Shown here piece by piece: positions 1 through 8,636 of a DNA stretch of 64,000 nucleotides (position 1 is its first letter; each line of letters begins with the position of its first letter). Source of the DNA: Croceicoccus estronivorus (GTDB lineage Bacteria > Pseudomonadota > Alphaproteobacteria > Sphingomonadales > Sphingomonadaceae); assembly GCF_001625325.1 (NCBI RefSeq), contig NZ_JRQQ01000002.1, positions 558,001-622,000 of the forward strand. The letters run 5' to 3'. Under the pieces are notes generated by a model that was given only the letters and a program-made list of their open reading frames with translations, made no database searches and was not told where the DNA came from. Made by a program: the position numbers and the translations under genes.

Positions 1-911
1 CCGAAAGCACCGACAACATCGCTTCTTCCAATCCGGACAAAACCGCCGAACCGGCGATCCCTCCGCGAGAGAAGATCAATTGGGCAGTCGAGATTCGCGG
101 CCTCGTGCTGATGCTGGCGGCTGTCGTCGCGTTCCACAGCCTTGTGGCAAAGCCCTTCTATATCCCTTCCCAGTCCATGATGCCGAACTTGCTGGTTGGC
201 GACCGTCTGGTGGTGAGCAAGTATCCTTACGGGTGGAGCTGGGTTTCGGCGTCGTTTCACGTGCTCCCGCGTGAGGATTGGCGCATTGCCGGCAAATTGC
301 CGGAATATGGGGACATCGTGATCGCCGTCCCGCCCGATCGCAATGAAGATTATATCAAACGCGTCGTGGCCCTGCCCGGAGACCGGATCGCAGTGGTCAA
401 CGGCCAGATCGTGCTGAATGGCAGACCTGTGCCGCAGGCGATCGAACCGCCGCTGGAACTTCCGGTCGAACCAAACGCCCCTTGCGCGGCAGAAGACTAT
501 CCGAATCTCAAGGTGCGCAAACCATCCGGCAAGCAGGTTTGCGAATTGCCTGTCCTGCGCGAGACCATGCCGAATGGTGCGACTTATCTTGTCATCGACC
601 ATATGCGCCAAAGGCTGGACAACATGCCTGAAATTACGGTGCCCAAGGATCACGTATTCCTGATGGGCGATAACCGGGACCATTCGGCAGACAGCCGGGC
701 CGAAACCTGGGAGCGAGGCCTGGGGGGCCCGGTGCCGCTGGCGAATATCGGCGGACGGGCCGAATTTATCACGTTCTCCCTCAAGGGGACCGAAACATGG
801 AATCCCCTGAGTTGGTGGGATGCCCTGCGCAAGGACCGCGCATGGCAAAGCCTTCGCCCTGCGATTGTGCAGCAGGATCAAAAGAGGCCGGCAACCGATG
901 ACCGCATCTGA
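1..911 (+). CDS. lepB: Signal peptidase I, 5' end outside the window
   Basis: Membrane-bound serine/lysine peptidase that removes signal peptides from exported proteins at the periplasmic face. The reading frame is open from base 3 back to the window edge, so the true start is upstream; 302 codons are visible. A charged stretch (PPREKINW) precedes a membrane segment, followed by the Ser box PSQSMMPNL (catalytic Ser codon 174-176), the Lys box IKRVVALPGD (Lys codon 357-359) and the GDNRDHSADSR box. All family-diagnostic residues are intact. The GTG at 105 is not a plausible start because it would remove half of the membrane anchor. The DUF3089 gene and ruvX follow on the same strand, probably co-transcribed. 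Confidence 0.95.
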   Translation, partial: ESTDNIASSNPDKTAEPAIPPREKINWAVEIRGLVLMLAAVVAFHSLVAKPFYIPSQSMMPNLLVGDRLVVSKYPYGWSWVSASFHVLPREDWRIAGKLPEYGDIVIAVPPDRNEDYIKRVVALPGDRIAVVNGQIVLNGRPVPQAIEPPLELPVEPNAPCAAEDYPNLKVRKPSGKQVCELPVLRETMPNGATYLVIDHMRQRLDNMPEITVPKDHVFLMGDNRDHSADSRAETWERGLGGPVPLANIGGRAEFITFSLKGTETWNPLSWWDALRKDRAWQSLRPAIVQQDQKRPATDDRI

Positions 912-943
912 CCCAGCCGTCAGCGGCCGGTATTGAGGGGCCC

Positions 944-2092
944 ATGGCACGCAAATTCCTTTATCTCGTCGCCATTCTGACCGTTCTGGTGATTGCGGCA
1001 ATGTTCGCACTCAATATATGGTCGACCGAACTGACCCGGATCGCATTCGTGCCCAAGACCGCATTCGTGGAAGAACCGGCCCTGCCTGCAAATGCATATG
1101 ACGATTCCGGTATGTGGCTATCCCGCCCCGGCGCGGGCACAAAAGATCCTGCCCAATGGCAGCCGGCCTATGCGGACGGAGGGAAGCCCCGGACATCGGC
1201 TTCGACTCCCCCGCCCGGTTCCCCCGAGCCGTTTGCCGTCTTCTTCGTCCATCCGACCAGCTACATGGGAACGGCATCGTGGAACGCGCCTCTCGATGAT
1301 GCCGATTCGCAGGATCGCGCACGGCTATTCCTCCGGGCGATGGCCTCTCCCTTTGCCGATGGCGGCACAATCTGGGCTCCGCGCTACCGGCAGGCTGCGT
1401 TCGGCGCGTTCCTGACCGACGACCCCAGTGCACAGCAGGCGTTGAATACGGCCTATGACGATGTTGCGCAGGCTTTCGAAAAATTCCTGTCCGAAACACC
1501 TTCGGACACACCCATTATTCTCGCGGGGCATAGCCAGGGCGCTTTGCACCTCATGCGTCTGATGCAGGATCGGGTGGCCGGTACGCCATTGGCGCAGCGA
1601 ATCGCGGCAGCCTACATCATCGGATGGCCCATTTCGCTGGACCATGACCTACCGCAGATGGGCCTTCCTGCTTGCGATGGCCCTGAACAGGCTGGATGCA
1701 TTGTAAGCTGGTCAAGCTATGCCGAGCCGGCCGAGCCGTCGATGACTTTCGACGCGTGGCGCAAGGAACCCGGCCTTGACGGAAAACCCCACGGCAATGG
1801 GCCCATCCTGTGCACCAACCCGTTGACGGGCAAACGCGGCGGCGATGCCCCCGCTGGCCTGAACCTTGGAACGCTGGTGCCGGACAAGGACATGAAAAAC
1901 GGGGAATTGGTGCCCGCCATGGTCCCCGCCCGGTGCGACGACCGCGGTTTGCTGCTGATCGGGGAACCACCCGATCTCGGGGCCTACGTTCTGCCCGGCA
2001 ACAACTATCACGTGTACGACATTCCCTTGTTCTGGGCGAACCTCCAGGCAGATGTCGCCCGGCGGGTCGCTGGGTGGAATGCCGTGTCATGA
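944..2092 (+). CDS. DUF3089 alpha/beta-hydrolase, membrane-anchored
   Basis: 382-residue protein with one N-terminal hydrophobic helix (about residues 5-25), then a DUF3089-type alpha/beta-hydrolase domain. The nucleophile elbow [10 protein letters not shown] puts the presumed catalytic Ser at residue 197; the C-terminal [10 protein letters not shown] segment probably carries the catalytic His. The family is annotated as lysophospholipase/lipase-like, but the substrate is unknown. The ATG at 944 is preceded by GAGGGG. The stop overlaps the ruvX start (ATGA), indicating translational coupling. Assignment to the fold is firm; the substrate cannot be stated. Confidence 0.85.
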   Translation: MARKFLYLVAILTVLVIAAMFALNIWSTELTRIAFVPKTAFVEEPALPANAYDDSGMWLSRPGAGTKDPAQWQPAYADGGKPRTSASTPPPGSPEPFAVFFVHPTSYMGTASWNAPLDDADSQDRARLFLRAMASPFADGGTIWAPRYRQAAFGAFLTDDPSAQQALNTAYDDVAQAFEKFLSETPSDTPIILAGHSQGALHLMRLMQDRVAGTPLAQRIAAAYIIGWPISLDHDLPQMGLPACDGPEQAGCIVSWSSYAEPAEPSMTFDAWRKEPGLDGKPHGNGPILCTNPLTGKRGGDAPAGLNLGTLVPDKDMKNGELVPAMVPARCDDRGLLLIGEPPDLGAYVLPGNNYHVYDIPLFWANLQADVARRVAGWNAVS

Positions 2093-2556
2093 TTACGCAA
2101 ATGGCGTTTGAATTCGCCGGCGCATTGCCAGACGGCGGGCCGCTGATCGGCCTTGATCCCGGCACCAAGACAATCGGCACCGCCTTTTGCGATGCAGGCT
2201 GGCGTTTCGCATCTCCTGGCAAAACTCTCCCCCGGGGGAAGTTTGCGCGCGACAAGGCAGCTCTTGAGGCACTGATTGCAGAACGATCGGTCAAAGGCAT
2301 TGTGATCGGCCTGCCACTCAATATGGATGGCACCGAAGGCCCCCGTGCCCAGGCCTCGCGCGCATTTGCCCGCAATCTGGCCATACTGGGCCTGCCGATT
2401 CTCCTTTGGGATGAACGCTGGTCCACCGCTGGCGCCGAACGTGGGCTGATCGAACAGGACATGAGCCGCGCAAAACGTGCCGAGCGAATCGATTCGGCAG
2501 CTGCCGCCGTCATTCTCCAGGGGGCAATCGACGCATTGGCGGGTTCGGCCTTCTAA
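2089..2556 (+). CDS. ruvX: Putative pre-16S rRNA nuclease / Holliday junction resolvase (YqgF)
   Basis: 155-residue RNase H-like nuclease of the YqgF/RuvX family, essential in many bacteria for 5' maturation of 16S rRNA and also described as a resolvase-like fold. Seen: [12 protein letters not shown] with the first catalytic Asp at 23, [22 protein letters not shown], and the last acidic motif [11 protein letters not shown] (Asp135). The start at 2089 overlaps the DUF3089 stop by four bases (ATGA) and gives the usual family length; the frame is open further upstream but that would lie inside the preceding gene. Confidence 0.93.
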   Translation: MITQMAFEFAGALPDGGPLIGLDPGTKTIGTAFCDAGWRFASPGKTLPRGKFARDKAALEALIAERSVKGIVIGLPLNMDGTEGPRAQASRAFARNLAILGLPILLWDERWSTAGAERGLIEQDMSRAKRAERIDSAAAAVILQGAIDALAGSAF

Positions 2557-2568
2557 GCTGCGGCCACT

Positions 2569-3339
2569 TCACCTTCTGCGCAGAACAACTACCAGACCAT
2601 CCGGCTCAGGGCCTGAAAACGGCAAAGTCACGCGTTCGGCATCGGCCCTTGCACGATCGAGAATCTCTGACGGGATCGCAGGGTCGTAAAGAAGCACATC
2701 CGCCGATCCGAGCAGTCGCAGTTGACGCAGGGTCATATCTTCCGGATCATCGCTGACCACACGGATTTCCTGCCGTCCTGCGGATAACCTCTCTTCCGGG
2801 CTGGCGAGCCAGTTTTCCACTGCATCGGCAGAGCCATCCCGCATGGGGTCGAGCGCGCCACCCTGCCCCAGTGCCAGATCCAATGCCCGACGACGATCGC
2901 CTGCATCGGGCCATCGCGCACGCAAAGCGCTGCGTGCCGATTGCAAAGCGACCGCCAACGCACCAAGCCGCTGCGGCAGCAGCCCTTCCAACCGCAGACG
3001 GATCGCCTTGGCCAAACCGGCGGAAGCCCCGTCAGTCCCGATCGCCAACAGCACCGGATCGCGATCAAGCACGCTGGGCACGGTAAAATCGCACAGGTCC
3101 GGACGGTCAGTCACATTCACCAGCAACCCTAGCGTCCTGAGACGCGCCGCGGCATGCCTTGCTTCCTGATCGTCCGAGAGCGCAACAAATGCCAGCCGCG
3201 CGCCGTGGGCCTCCGTCTCACTTACCGGCAGGCCACCTGCCCGCTCAACCAATCGCCGTTTCGCATCCGCCGCGGCACCATCACCGAGGACAACAACACG
3301 CTGTCCTGACACGCGATGGAAGAGCGGGAGGCTTCTCAC
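2569..3339 (-). CDS. cysG: Siroheme synthase N-terminal (precorrin-2 dehydrogenase) protein with a methyltransferase remnant
   Basis: 256 residues. The N-terminal part (SLPLFHRVSGQRVVVLGDG onward) is the NAD-binding precorrin-2 dehydrogenase/sirohydrochlorin ferrochelatase domain of CysG/Met8, with the helical dimerisation part after it. The last about 60 residues (IRVVSDDPEDMTLRQLRLLG then SADVLLYDP) resemble only the beginning of the SUMT uroporphyrinogen methyltransferase domain, which then stops. A complete SUMT would need about 180 more residues, so methylation is presumably done by a separate enzyme. The GTG at 3339 gives a four-base GTGA overlap with the lysA stop; an upstream GTG at 3351 would add four residues. 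The role is in siroheme supply for sulfite/nitrite reduction. Confidence 0.82.
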   Translation of the reverse strand: MRSLPLFHRVSGQRVVVLGDGAAADAKRRLVERAGGLPVSETEAHGARLAFVALSDDQEARHAAARLRTLGLLVNVTDRPDLCDFTVPSVLDRDPVLLAIGTDGASAGLAKAIRLRLEGLLPQRLGALAVALQSARSALRARWPDAGDRRRALDLALGQGGALDPMRDGSADAVENWLASPEERLSAGRQEIRVVSDDPEDMTLRQLRLLGSADVLLYDPAIPSEILDRARADAERVTLPFSGPEPDGLVVVLRRR

Positions 3340-4598
3340 TCCGCGAGCCACTCCGGAATCCGCTCTGCAGCAAGCACGGCAGAGGGTTCGATTCGATCAG
3401 CCACAATGGCCCAGCGGTCTCCATCGACCATCACTTCCGGCACGAGCGGCCTGCTGTTGTAAGTGTTGGCCATCGTCGCGCCATAGGCTCCGGCAGTCCG
3501 GAATATGCCCAAATCGCCTGCCTTCACCGCATCGATCGTCCGCCCCATGGCAAACGTGTCGGAACTTTCGCAGATCGGCCCGACGATGTTGGCAAGCATC
3601 GTCTCACCGGTCGGGCGGACTGCGGCGAAATCATGCCATGCGTCGTACATGGCAGGCCGTGCGAGATCGTTCATCGCAGCATCCACGACCACGAAAGGCG
3701 CGTTGACGCCCTGCTTGACCCGGACGACTTCCGTCACCAGCACGCCAGCGTTGCCGGTGATGACCCGGCCCGGCTCGAACATGATAGTCGCGTCCCAGTC
3801 CCGCGTTACATCGGCAACCACTGCGGCGTAATCGGCCGGCGTCGGAAGCTCTTCCCCGATCTTGTATGGGACCCCCAGGCCGCCACCCAGATCCATGTGG
3901 CTGACTACAAAGCCCTGCGTACGCAATTCGCGCATCAGAACGCCCATCTTGGTGAACGCCTGCCGCGAGGGTTCGAGATCGGTTATCTGGCTACCGATAT
4001 GGACGGCCAACCCACGCATATCGAGGCCATCCAGCGCGGAAAGACGCGCATAGATCCCCGCCGCCCGGTCATAGGCAACGCCAAACTTGTTTTCAGCCTT
4101 GCCAGTGGAAATCTTGGCGTGAGTCCTGGCATCGACATTGGGATTCACACGCAGTGCGCAAACCGCGACCTTCCCCAGGGAAGCGGCGATTTGCGCCAGT
4201 TCGACACCTTCTTCCTCACTTTCGAGATTGAACTGGCCAATCCCGGCCGCAACCGCCGCATGCAATTCCCGCCGGGTTTTGCCAACACCCGAAAAGACGA
4301 TGTCCGCAGCCGGCATACCTGCGGCCAGAGCGCGATTCATCTCTCCTTCGGAGACGACGTCAGCGCCGTATCCTTCAGCCTTCAGCACGCTGAGCACCGC
4401 GACATTGGGATTGGATTTCACGGCAAAGGCAAGATGAGTGCGCGGAAGAATGGCCAGAGCATCCCGAAAGACGCGCGCATGGCGGGTCAGCGTGGCACGC
4501 GAATAAACGTAAACCGGCGTGCCGACTTCAGCCGCAATCTGATCGAGCGGCACATCCTCTGCATGGAGGACGCCATTCTTTAATTGGAAATGATCCAT
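3336..4598 (-). CDS. lysA: Diaminopimelate decarboxylase
   Basis: 420 residues, usual family length. PLP-dependent enzyme making L-lysine from meso-diaminopimelate. Seen: HLAFAVKSNPN with the PLP-binding Lys at 61, VHIGSQI, LDLGGGLG (phosphate-binding glycine loop), FEPGR, and the C-terminal CESSDTF motif whose Cys contributes to the active site across the dimer. The ATG at 4598 is followed by the typical MDHFQLKNG start. It is the middle gene of a minus-strand run argH, small lipoprotein, lysA, cysG-like, with short spacing or overlap throughout. Confidence 0.97.
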   Translation of the reverse strand: MDHFQLKNGVLHAEDVPLDQIAAEVGTPVYVYSRATLTRHARVFRDALAILPRTHLAFAVKSNPNVAVLSVLKAEGYGADVVSEGEMNRALAAGMPAADIVFSGVGKTRRELHAAVAAGIGQFNLESEEEGVELAQIAASLGKVAVCALRVNPNVDARTHAKISTGKAENKFGVAYDRAAGIYARLSALDGLDMRGLAVHIGSQITDLEPSRQAFTKMGVLMRELRTQGFVVSHMDLGGGLGVPYKIGEELPTPADYAAVVADVTRDWDATIMFEPGRVITGNAGVLVTEVVRVKQGVNAPFVVVDAAMNDLARPAMYDAWHDFAAVRPTGETMLANIVGPICESSDTFAMGRTIDAVKAGDLGIFRTAGAYGATMANTYNSRPLVPEVMVDGDRWAIVADRIEPSAVLAAERIPEWLAE

Positions 4599-4607
4599 GG
4601 GACAGTC

Positions 4608-4847
4608 TTAGCCTTCAGGCGGGAGGTCGAAGGGATCTTCCTCGCGTTCCTCGGAACGCTTGCGCAGTTCAACACTACGCCCAGGATCAGCCTGCACCCT
4701 TGGTTCCAGCAATTCGTCGGACGTCTTGGGTTCCGCCGCACCATAGGGCGCAGGCGGCAGGCTATCGCCCTTGGCCGGCTTGAGCGCCCCCTGCGTCCCG
4801 CAAGCGGCCAGAGCGGACAGGAGCAAAACGGCGATCAGCCTGCGCAT
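4608..4847 (-). CDS. Small lipoprotein between argH and lysA (LptM-like)
   Basis: 79 residues: a short signal peptide MRRLIAVLLLSALAAC with lipobox LAAC (lipidated Cys16), then a low-complexity, charged tail rich in Pro, Glu and Arg. Position immediately after argH (stop at 4850) and before lysA matches the small lipoprotein found beside lysA in many proteobacteria (YifL/LptM type, proposed to assist the LptD outer-membrane translocon). Function here is inferred only from size, lipobox and neighbourhood. Confidence 0.75.
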   Translation of the reverse strand: MRRLIAVLLLSALAACGTQGALKPAKGDSLPPAPYGAAEPKTSDELLEPRVQADPGRSVELRKRSEEREEDPFDLPPEG

Positions 4848-4849
4848 TG

Positions 4850-6295
4850 TCAGCCCTCCATTCCAAGCGCACGACGCGCATCGGCCACTCGCAACCTTAC
4901 CTGTTCTGGCGCAGTTCCGCCATGGCTGCTGCGTGCAGCGACGGATGCCTCGACCGAAAGCGCCGCATAGACCCGTTCGTCGATCCGGCTGTCAATCGCT
5001 TGCAATTCCGCCAGAGTGAGATCGTCCAGCGCCTTCCCCTGGCTTTCGGCCAATTTTACTGCCGCACCAGTGATGTGATGCGCCTCGCGGAACGGAATGT
5101 CAGCCTGCCGCACAAGCCAGTCGGCGAGATCCGTCGCCGTCGCGTACCCCAGTTCCGCCGCTTGCCGCATCCGCTCCGTTCGGAATGTGCTGTCGGCAAC
5201 CATTCCCGTCATCGCGGCAATGGAGAGACCCAACAGCCCGGCAGCCTCGAACACGGGCGGCTTATCGTCCTGCATGTCTTTCGAATACGCGAGCGGCAAT
5301 CCCTTCATGGTGATCGTCAGCGCTGTCAGGCACCCGACGATCCGCCCGGCATGCCCCCGCACCAGTTCAGCCGCATCGGGGTTTTTCTTTTGCGGCATGA
5401 TCGAACTGCCAGTGCTGAGCGTATCCGGCAAAGTGACAAAGCCAAAAGGCTGGCTTGCCCAGATAATGAATTCTTCGGCCAGCCGCGAAAGGTGCAATGC
5501 ACATTGCGCGGCAGCCTGCAGATAATCGAGCGCGAAATCCCGGTCAGACACGGAATCGAGGCTGTTATCCGTAGGCTTGGCAAACCCCAATGCGGTGGAG
5601 GTTGCCTCCCTGTCGATGGGGAAGCCTGTTCCGGCAAGTGCCGCACTGCCGAGCGGGCATTCGTTCATACGCGCCCGTGCATCCGAAAAGCGGGAACGGT
5701 CGCGCCGAGCCATCTCGTAATAGGCCATCAGATGATGCCCCAATGTCACCGGCTGCGCGGTCTGCAAATGGGTAAAGCCCGGCATGATGGAATCCGCATG
5801 TTCGCTCGCACGGCTCACCAATGCCTGCTGCAAGGCGGCGAGACCCTCATCTGCCTGATCCATGGCATCGCGTACCCACAGGCGGAAATCCGTCGCCACC
5901 TGATCGTTCCGGCTGCGTCCGGTGTGCAATCGCCCGGCTGCCGGACCAATCAATTCGGCCAGACGGCTTTCGGTCGTCATGTGAATATCTTCGAGATCCC
6001 AATCCTCCGGGACCCCGTTGGCCTCATATTCTGCCGCAACCCTGTCGAGCCCCTCAGAAATCGCTGTCATATCCTCCGCAGAGACGATGCCCTGGGCGCC
6101 AAGCATGGCGACATGCGCCTTCGAAGCGGCAATGTCCTGACGCCAAAGCGCCTTGTCGAACGGGATAGAAGCATTGATTTCGCGCATGATCGCGCTAGGC
6201 CCTTCGGCGAACCGCCCACCCCACATCTGGTTGGAGCCTGCTGCCGTGCCCCGATTGCCATCCCGCATATTGTCGCTGTCGCTCACACTCGCCAT
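4850..6295 (-). CDS. argH: Argininosuccinate lyase
   Basis: Last step of arginine synthesis: argininosuccinate to arginine plus fumarate. About 481 residues from 6295. Seen: [31 protein letters not shown], and the superfamily signature [12 protein letters not shown] with the catalytic-loop Ser. Start choice: ATG 6295 has GAGG six bases upstream; ATGs at 6268 and 6226 (MWGGRF) also give full catalytic domains. With the 6295 or 6268 start the gene overlaps the divergent thioredoxin-lipoprotein gene, so both starts and both promoters lie within each other's coding region. Confidence 0.95.
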   Translation of the reverse strand: MASVSDSDNMRDGNRGTAAGSNQMWGGRFAEGPSAIMREINASIPFDKALWRQDIAASKAHVAMLGAQGIVSAEDMTAISEGLDRVAAEYEANGVPEDWDLEDIHMTTESRLAELIGPAAGRLHTGRSRNDQVATDFRLWVRDAMDQADEGLAALQQALVSRASEHADSIMPGFTHLQTAQPVTLGHHLMAYYEMARRDRSRFSDARARMNECPLGSAALAGTGFPIDREATSTALGFAKPTDNSLDSVSDRDFALDYLQAAAQCALHLSRLAEEFIIWASQPFGFVTLPDTLSTGSSIMPQKKNPDAAELVRGHAGRIVGCLTALTITMKGLPLAYSKDMQDDKPPVFEAAGLLGLSIAAMTGMVADSTFRTERMRQAAELGYATATDLADWLVRQADIPFREAHHITGAAVKLAESQGKALDDLTLAELQAIDSRIDERVYAALSVEASVAARSSHGGTAPEQVRLRVADARRALGMEG

Positions 6296-6842
6296 CCCGG
6301 GCCTCGCCCTATCACTGGGCGGCTGCGATAGGCAAAGCGAGCCTCCTGCGCAACCGGCGGCTGAAAGCGGAAACAAGCAACCATCCTCGGGCACTGCCGA
6401 CCGCAGCCACGCCGGTAGCGGAATGCCCGATTTTACGGTTTCCGATCCGACCGGCAAAACGCTTCGCCTGCCCGATCTGAAAGGCACTCCCGTGCTGCTC
6501 AATCTCTGGGCAACCTGGTGCGCACCGTGCGTGACGGAAATGCCCTTGCTCGACAGCTTGGCCAACGACATGCAGGGCAAATTGCAGGTCGTAACCGTCA
6601 GCCAGGACATGCAGGGGGCCGACAAGGTCGCCCCGTTCTTTGCCGAAAAGAAGTTTTCCCACCTGCCCCCGTGGCTGGACCCTCAAAACGATCTCGCCTT
6701 TCATTTCGGAGGGACAAACCTGCCGCTTTCAATCCTTTATGACGCCGATGGGCACGAGGTTTGGCGGATCGCCGGTGATCTGGATTGGTCGAGCAAGGAA
6801 GCGCGAACGCTCGTCGATGAGGGACTGAGCGGTAAATCCTGA
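6246..6842 (+). CDS. TlpA-like thioredoxin-fold lipoprotein
   Basis: 198 residues from a GTG at 6246 preceded by GGAG. The N-terminus [19 protein letters not shown] ends in a lipobox LGGC (Cys27), so it is probably anchored on the periplasmic side of a membrane. The thioredoxin domain has [13 protein letters not shown] with redox cysteines 92 and 95, and the cis-Pro region NLPLSIL. Likely role: thiol-disulfide exchange, for example reduction of apocytochrome c or another periplasmic protein; it could receive electrons from the DsbD-type protein at 26985-29051. Divergent from argH with overlapping starts. Confidence 0.88.
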   Translation: MPRLPSRILSLSLTLAIPGLALSLGGCDRQSEPPAQPAAESGNKQPSSGTADRSHAGSGMPDFTVSDPTGKTLRLPDLKGTPVLLNLWATWCAPCVTEMPLLDSLANDMQGKLQVVTVSQDMQGADKVAPFFAEKKFSHLPPWLDPQNDLAFHFGGTNLPLSILYDADGHEVWRIAGDLDWSSKEARTLVDEGLSGKS

Positions 6843-6879
6843 CAGTACCCCCGCAACTGGGACCATCCTTCACCACGTA

Positions 6880-7312
6880 TCAGGGAACGCCTGAACCGCC
6901 TTTCAACCAACGAACATAAAGGCGCACGAGATTGTGACCGCGCCACATAAGATAGCGAAACGAGCCACCTACCAGTATCAGGAACGCAGGCACCAGCAGC
7001 AACCAGGTCGCGGCAATCCAGATCCCACCACCTTGAAAGAAGATATCGCCGCTATCGAGAAACGCCGACTTGGTCGCGACGCAGGTCTCGACACGATCCG
7101 CTGAATCAAAAGGATAGAACGGCATCGGCATGCTCCATGCATTCTGCGGCCAATCGATTGAATACCTGTTCCCGTGCCTGCTGCATGAAATAGCCCGATC
7201 CAAAGCCATATCCCGCGATGGCGATCACCCAGATCACTGCCAGTGACAGGCAAACGCGGAATGACAGCGTATCCGCATTCCAAAGTGGGGGCTTTTTCAG
7301 GTCGTTATTCAT
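6880..7312 (-). pseudogene. Two-TM membrane protein gene interrupted by a frame change
   Basis: Two adjoining frames together look like one membrane protein of about 140 residues. Frame A (ATG at 7312) encodes 68 residues with a TM helix (SLAVIWVIAIAGYGFG) and stops at 7106. The continuation, with Asp/Cys-containing SADRVETCVATKS and a second TM (ATWLLLVPAFLILVGG), lies in the +1 frame and ends at 6880. In the second frame, the residues upstream of the junction are merely an out-of-frame reading of frame A. Frame A ends TCC TTT TGA, so a +1 slip on TTTT would re-pair tRNA-Phe perfectly and join the frames; a simple indel or base-call error is equally possible. Function unknown. Confidence 0.6.
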
Positions 7313-7435
7313 GGCTGGCCTATGCCCGGTTCGAGCAGTGACGTCACCCTGTGCAATCCCGCGTAAGACACTTCCATGAACCGAAAGCGCGCTTCTACAC
7401 CGGACGCAGCGGATAATTTTCGAACCAGGCTGAAA

Positions 7436-7511
7436 TGGTGGGCGGTGACGGGCTCGAACCGCCGACCCTCTCGGTGTAAACGAGATGCTCTACCAACTGA
7501 GCTAACCGCCC
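7436..7511 (-). tRNA. tRNA-Val (anticodon TAC)
   Basis: 76 nt including an encoded CCA (complement of TGG at 7436-7438). The acceptor stem GGGCGGT pairs with ACCGCCC, the D-arm has AGCTCAGTTGGTAGAGC, the anticodon stem-loop is TCTCG-TTTACAC-CGAGA with anticodon TAC, and the T-arm contains GGTTCGAGCC. All four stems close without mismatches. Confidence 0.97.
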
Positions 7512-7609
7512 TTGCGCAAACCAATGGCTGCGAAGGCGCGCTAATAAACGCTTTGCGGTTCGGGTCAATCCGGCTTGGAACAGGAAAACAGGCATGGGAT
7601 ATTTATTCG

Positions 7610-8611
7610 ATGACGCATGACATACCCCACATGACCGCAATGGTCTGCCATGGGCCGGGTCAATCGCTCCACACGGAAACCCGCCCAGTTCCAACGCCTA
7701 GGCCAGGGGAATTGCTCGTTGAGGTCCTCGCATGTGGCGTTTGCCGCACGGATCTTCACGTGGTCGACGGAGACATTCCCGCTAGTTACCCCATCATACC
7801 GGGCCATGAAATCGTCGGGCGAATCATCGCACTGGGGCAAGGGTATGATGATTTTGCCTTGGGAACCCGAGTCGGAATTCCCTGGCTGGGCCATGCCTGC
7901 GGTACGTGCAGCTATTGCCGGGAAGGACGGGAAAACCTGTGTGACCACCCGGAATTTACCGGTGCGACGCGCGATGGCGGCTACGCAACGCACGCCGTTG
8001 CCGATGCCCGGTTCTGCTTCCCCATTCCTGACGGACTCGGCGATCTGGAAGCCGCGCCGCTGCTTTGCGCGGGGCTGATCGGATGGCGGGCCTACCGCAT
8101 GGCGGGTGAAGGTGCGCGAATCGGCCTCTATGGTTTCGGTGCAGCAGCACACATCCTTGCTCAATTGGCAATCGCGCAAGGTCGCGAAATCTATGCCTTT
8201 ACCAGTCCCGGCGATACGGCGGCACAGGCTTTCGCGCACCAGCTCGGTTGCACTTGGGCCGGTTCTTCCACGCAGCCACCACCTGAATTGCTCGATGCGG
8301 CAATCCTGTTTGCCCCTGTCGGTTCACTGGTGCCAGCAGCACTCAAGGCAGTCCGCAAAGGGGGTCGCGTAGTATGCGCAGGTATCCACATGAGCGATAT
8401 TCCGCAATTTCCCTATGCCGACCTCTGGGGCGAACGTGAGATTGTCTCAGTCGCGAACCTGACGCGCGAAGACGGAACCAGTTTCCTGCGCCCCGACGTT
8501 GCAGGCAGAGTAAAGAGCCACGTGGTGCCTTTCCCTCTAGCCAAAGCCAACGAAGCGCTTGCCCGCCTGCGCGAAGGTAAAATCGAGGGTGCCGCAGTTC
8601 TAATTCCCTGA
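7610..8611 (+). CDS. Zinc-dependent alcohol dehydrogenase (MDR superfamily)
   Basis: 333 residues from ATG 7610 (ATG 7631 would remove seven). Medium-chain dehydrogenase: catalytic zinc ligands in ACGVCRTDLH and IPGHEIVG; structural zinc ligands in the CGTCSYCREGRENLC loop; Rossmann region GLYGFGAAAHILAQLA, which has GFGAAA instead of the common GxGxxG. Likely NAD(P)-dependent interconversion of a primary alcohol and aldehyde; the protein resembles the AdhA/zinc-binding ADH group rather than class III. Begins about 100 bp past tRNA-Val and is isolated on its strand. Confidence 0.88.
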   Translation: MTHDIPHMTAMVCHGPGQSLHTETRPVPTPRPGELLVEVLACGVCRTDLHVVDGDIPASYPIIPGHEIVGRIIALGQGYDDFALGTRVGIPWLGHACGTCSYCREGRENLCDHPEFTGATRDGGYATHAVADARFCFPIPDGLGDLEAAPLLCAGLIGWRAYRMAGEGARIGLYGFGAAAHILAQLAIAQGREIYAFTSPGDTAAQAFAHQLGCTWAGSSTQPPPELLDAAILFAPVGSLVPAALKAVRKGGRVVCAGIHMSDIPQFPYADLWGEREIVSVANLTREDGTSFLRPDVAGRVKSHVVPFPLAKANEALARLREGKIEGAAVLIP

Positions 8612-8636
8612 AACCCGCGCTGTGATCGTCAAAATC

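Noticed and set aside
3159-3351. GTG 3351 as start of the cysG-like gene
   Set aside because: GTG 3339 makes a four-base overlap with the lysA stop and starts the family-typical SLPLFHR region; the upstream GTG cannot be excluded.
4847-6331. A 494-codon open frame on the plus strand opposite argH
   Set aside because: It lies entirely antisense to argH, is rich in Arg/Pro/His/Ser without any family motif, and argH motifs are intact. The same applies to long antisense frames opposite lysA (3159-4583), uvrB (24324-25628) and the DsbD gene (26955-27983).
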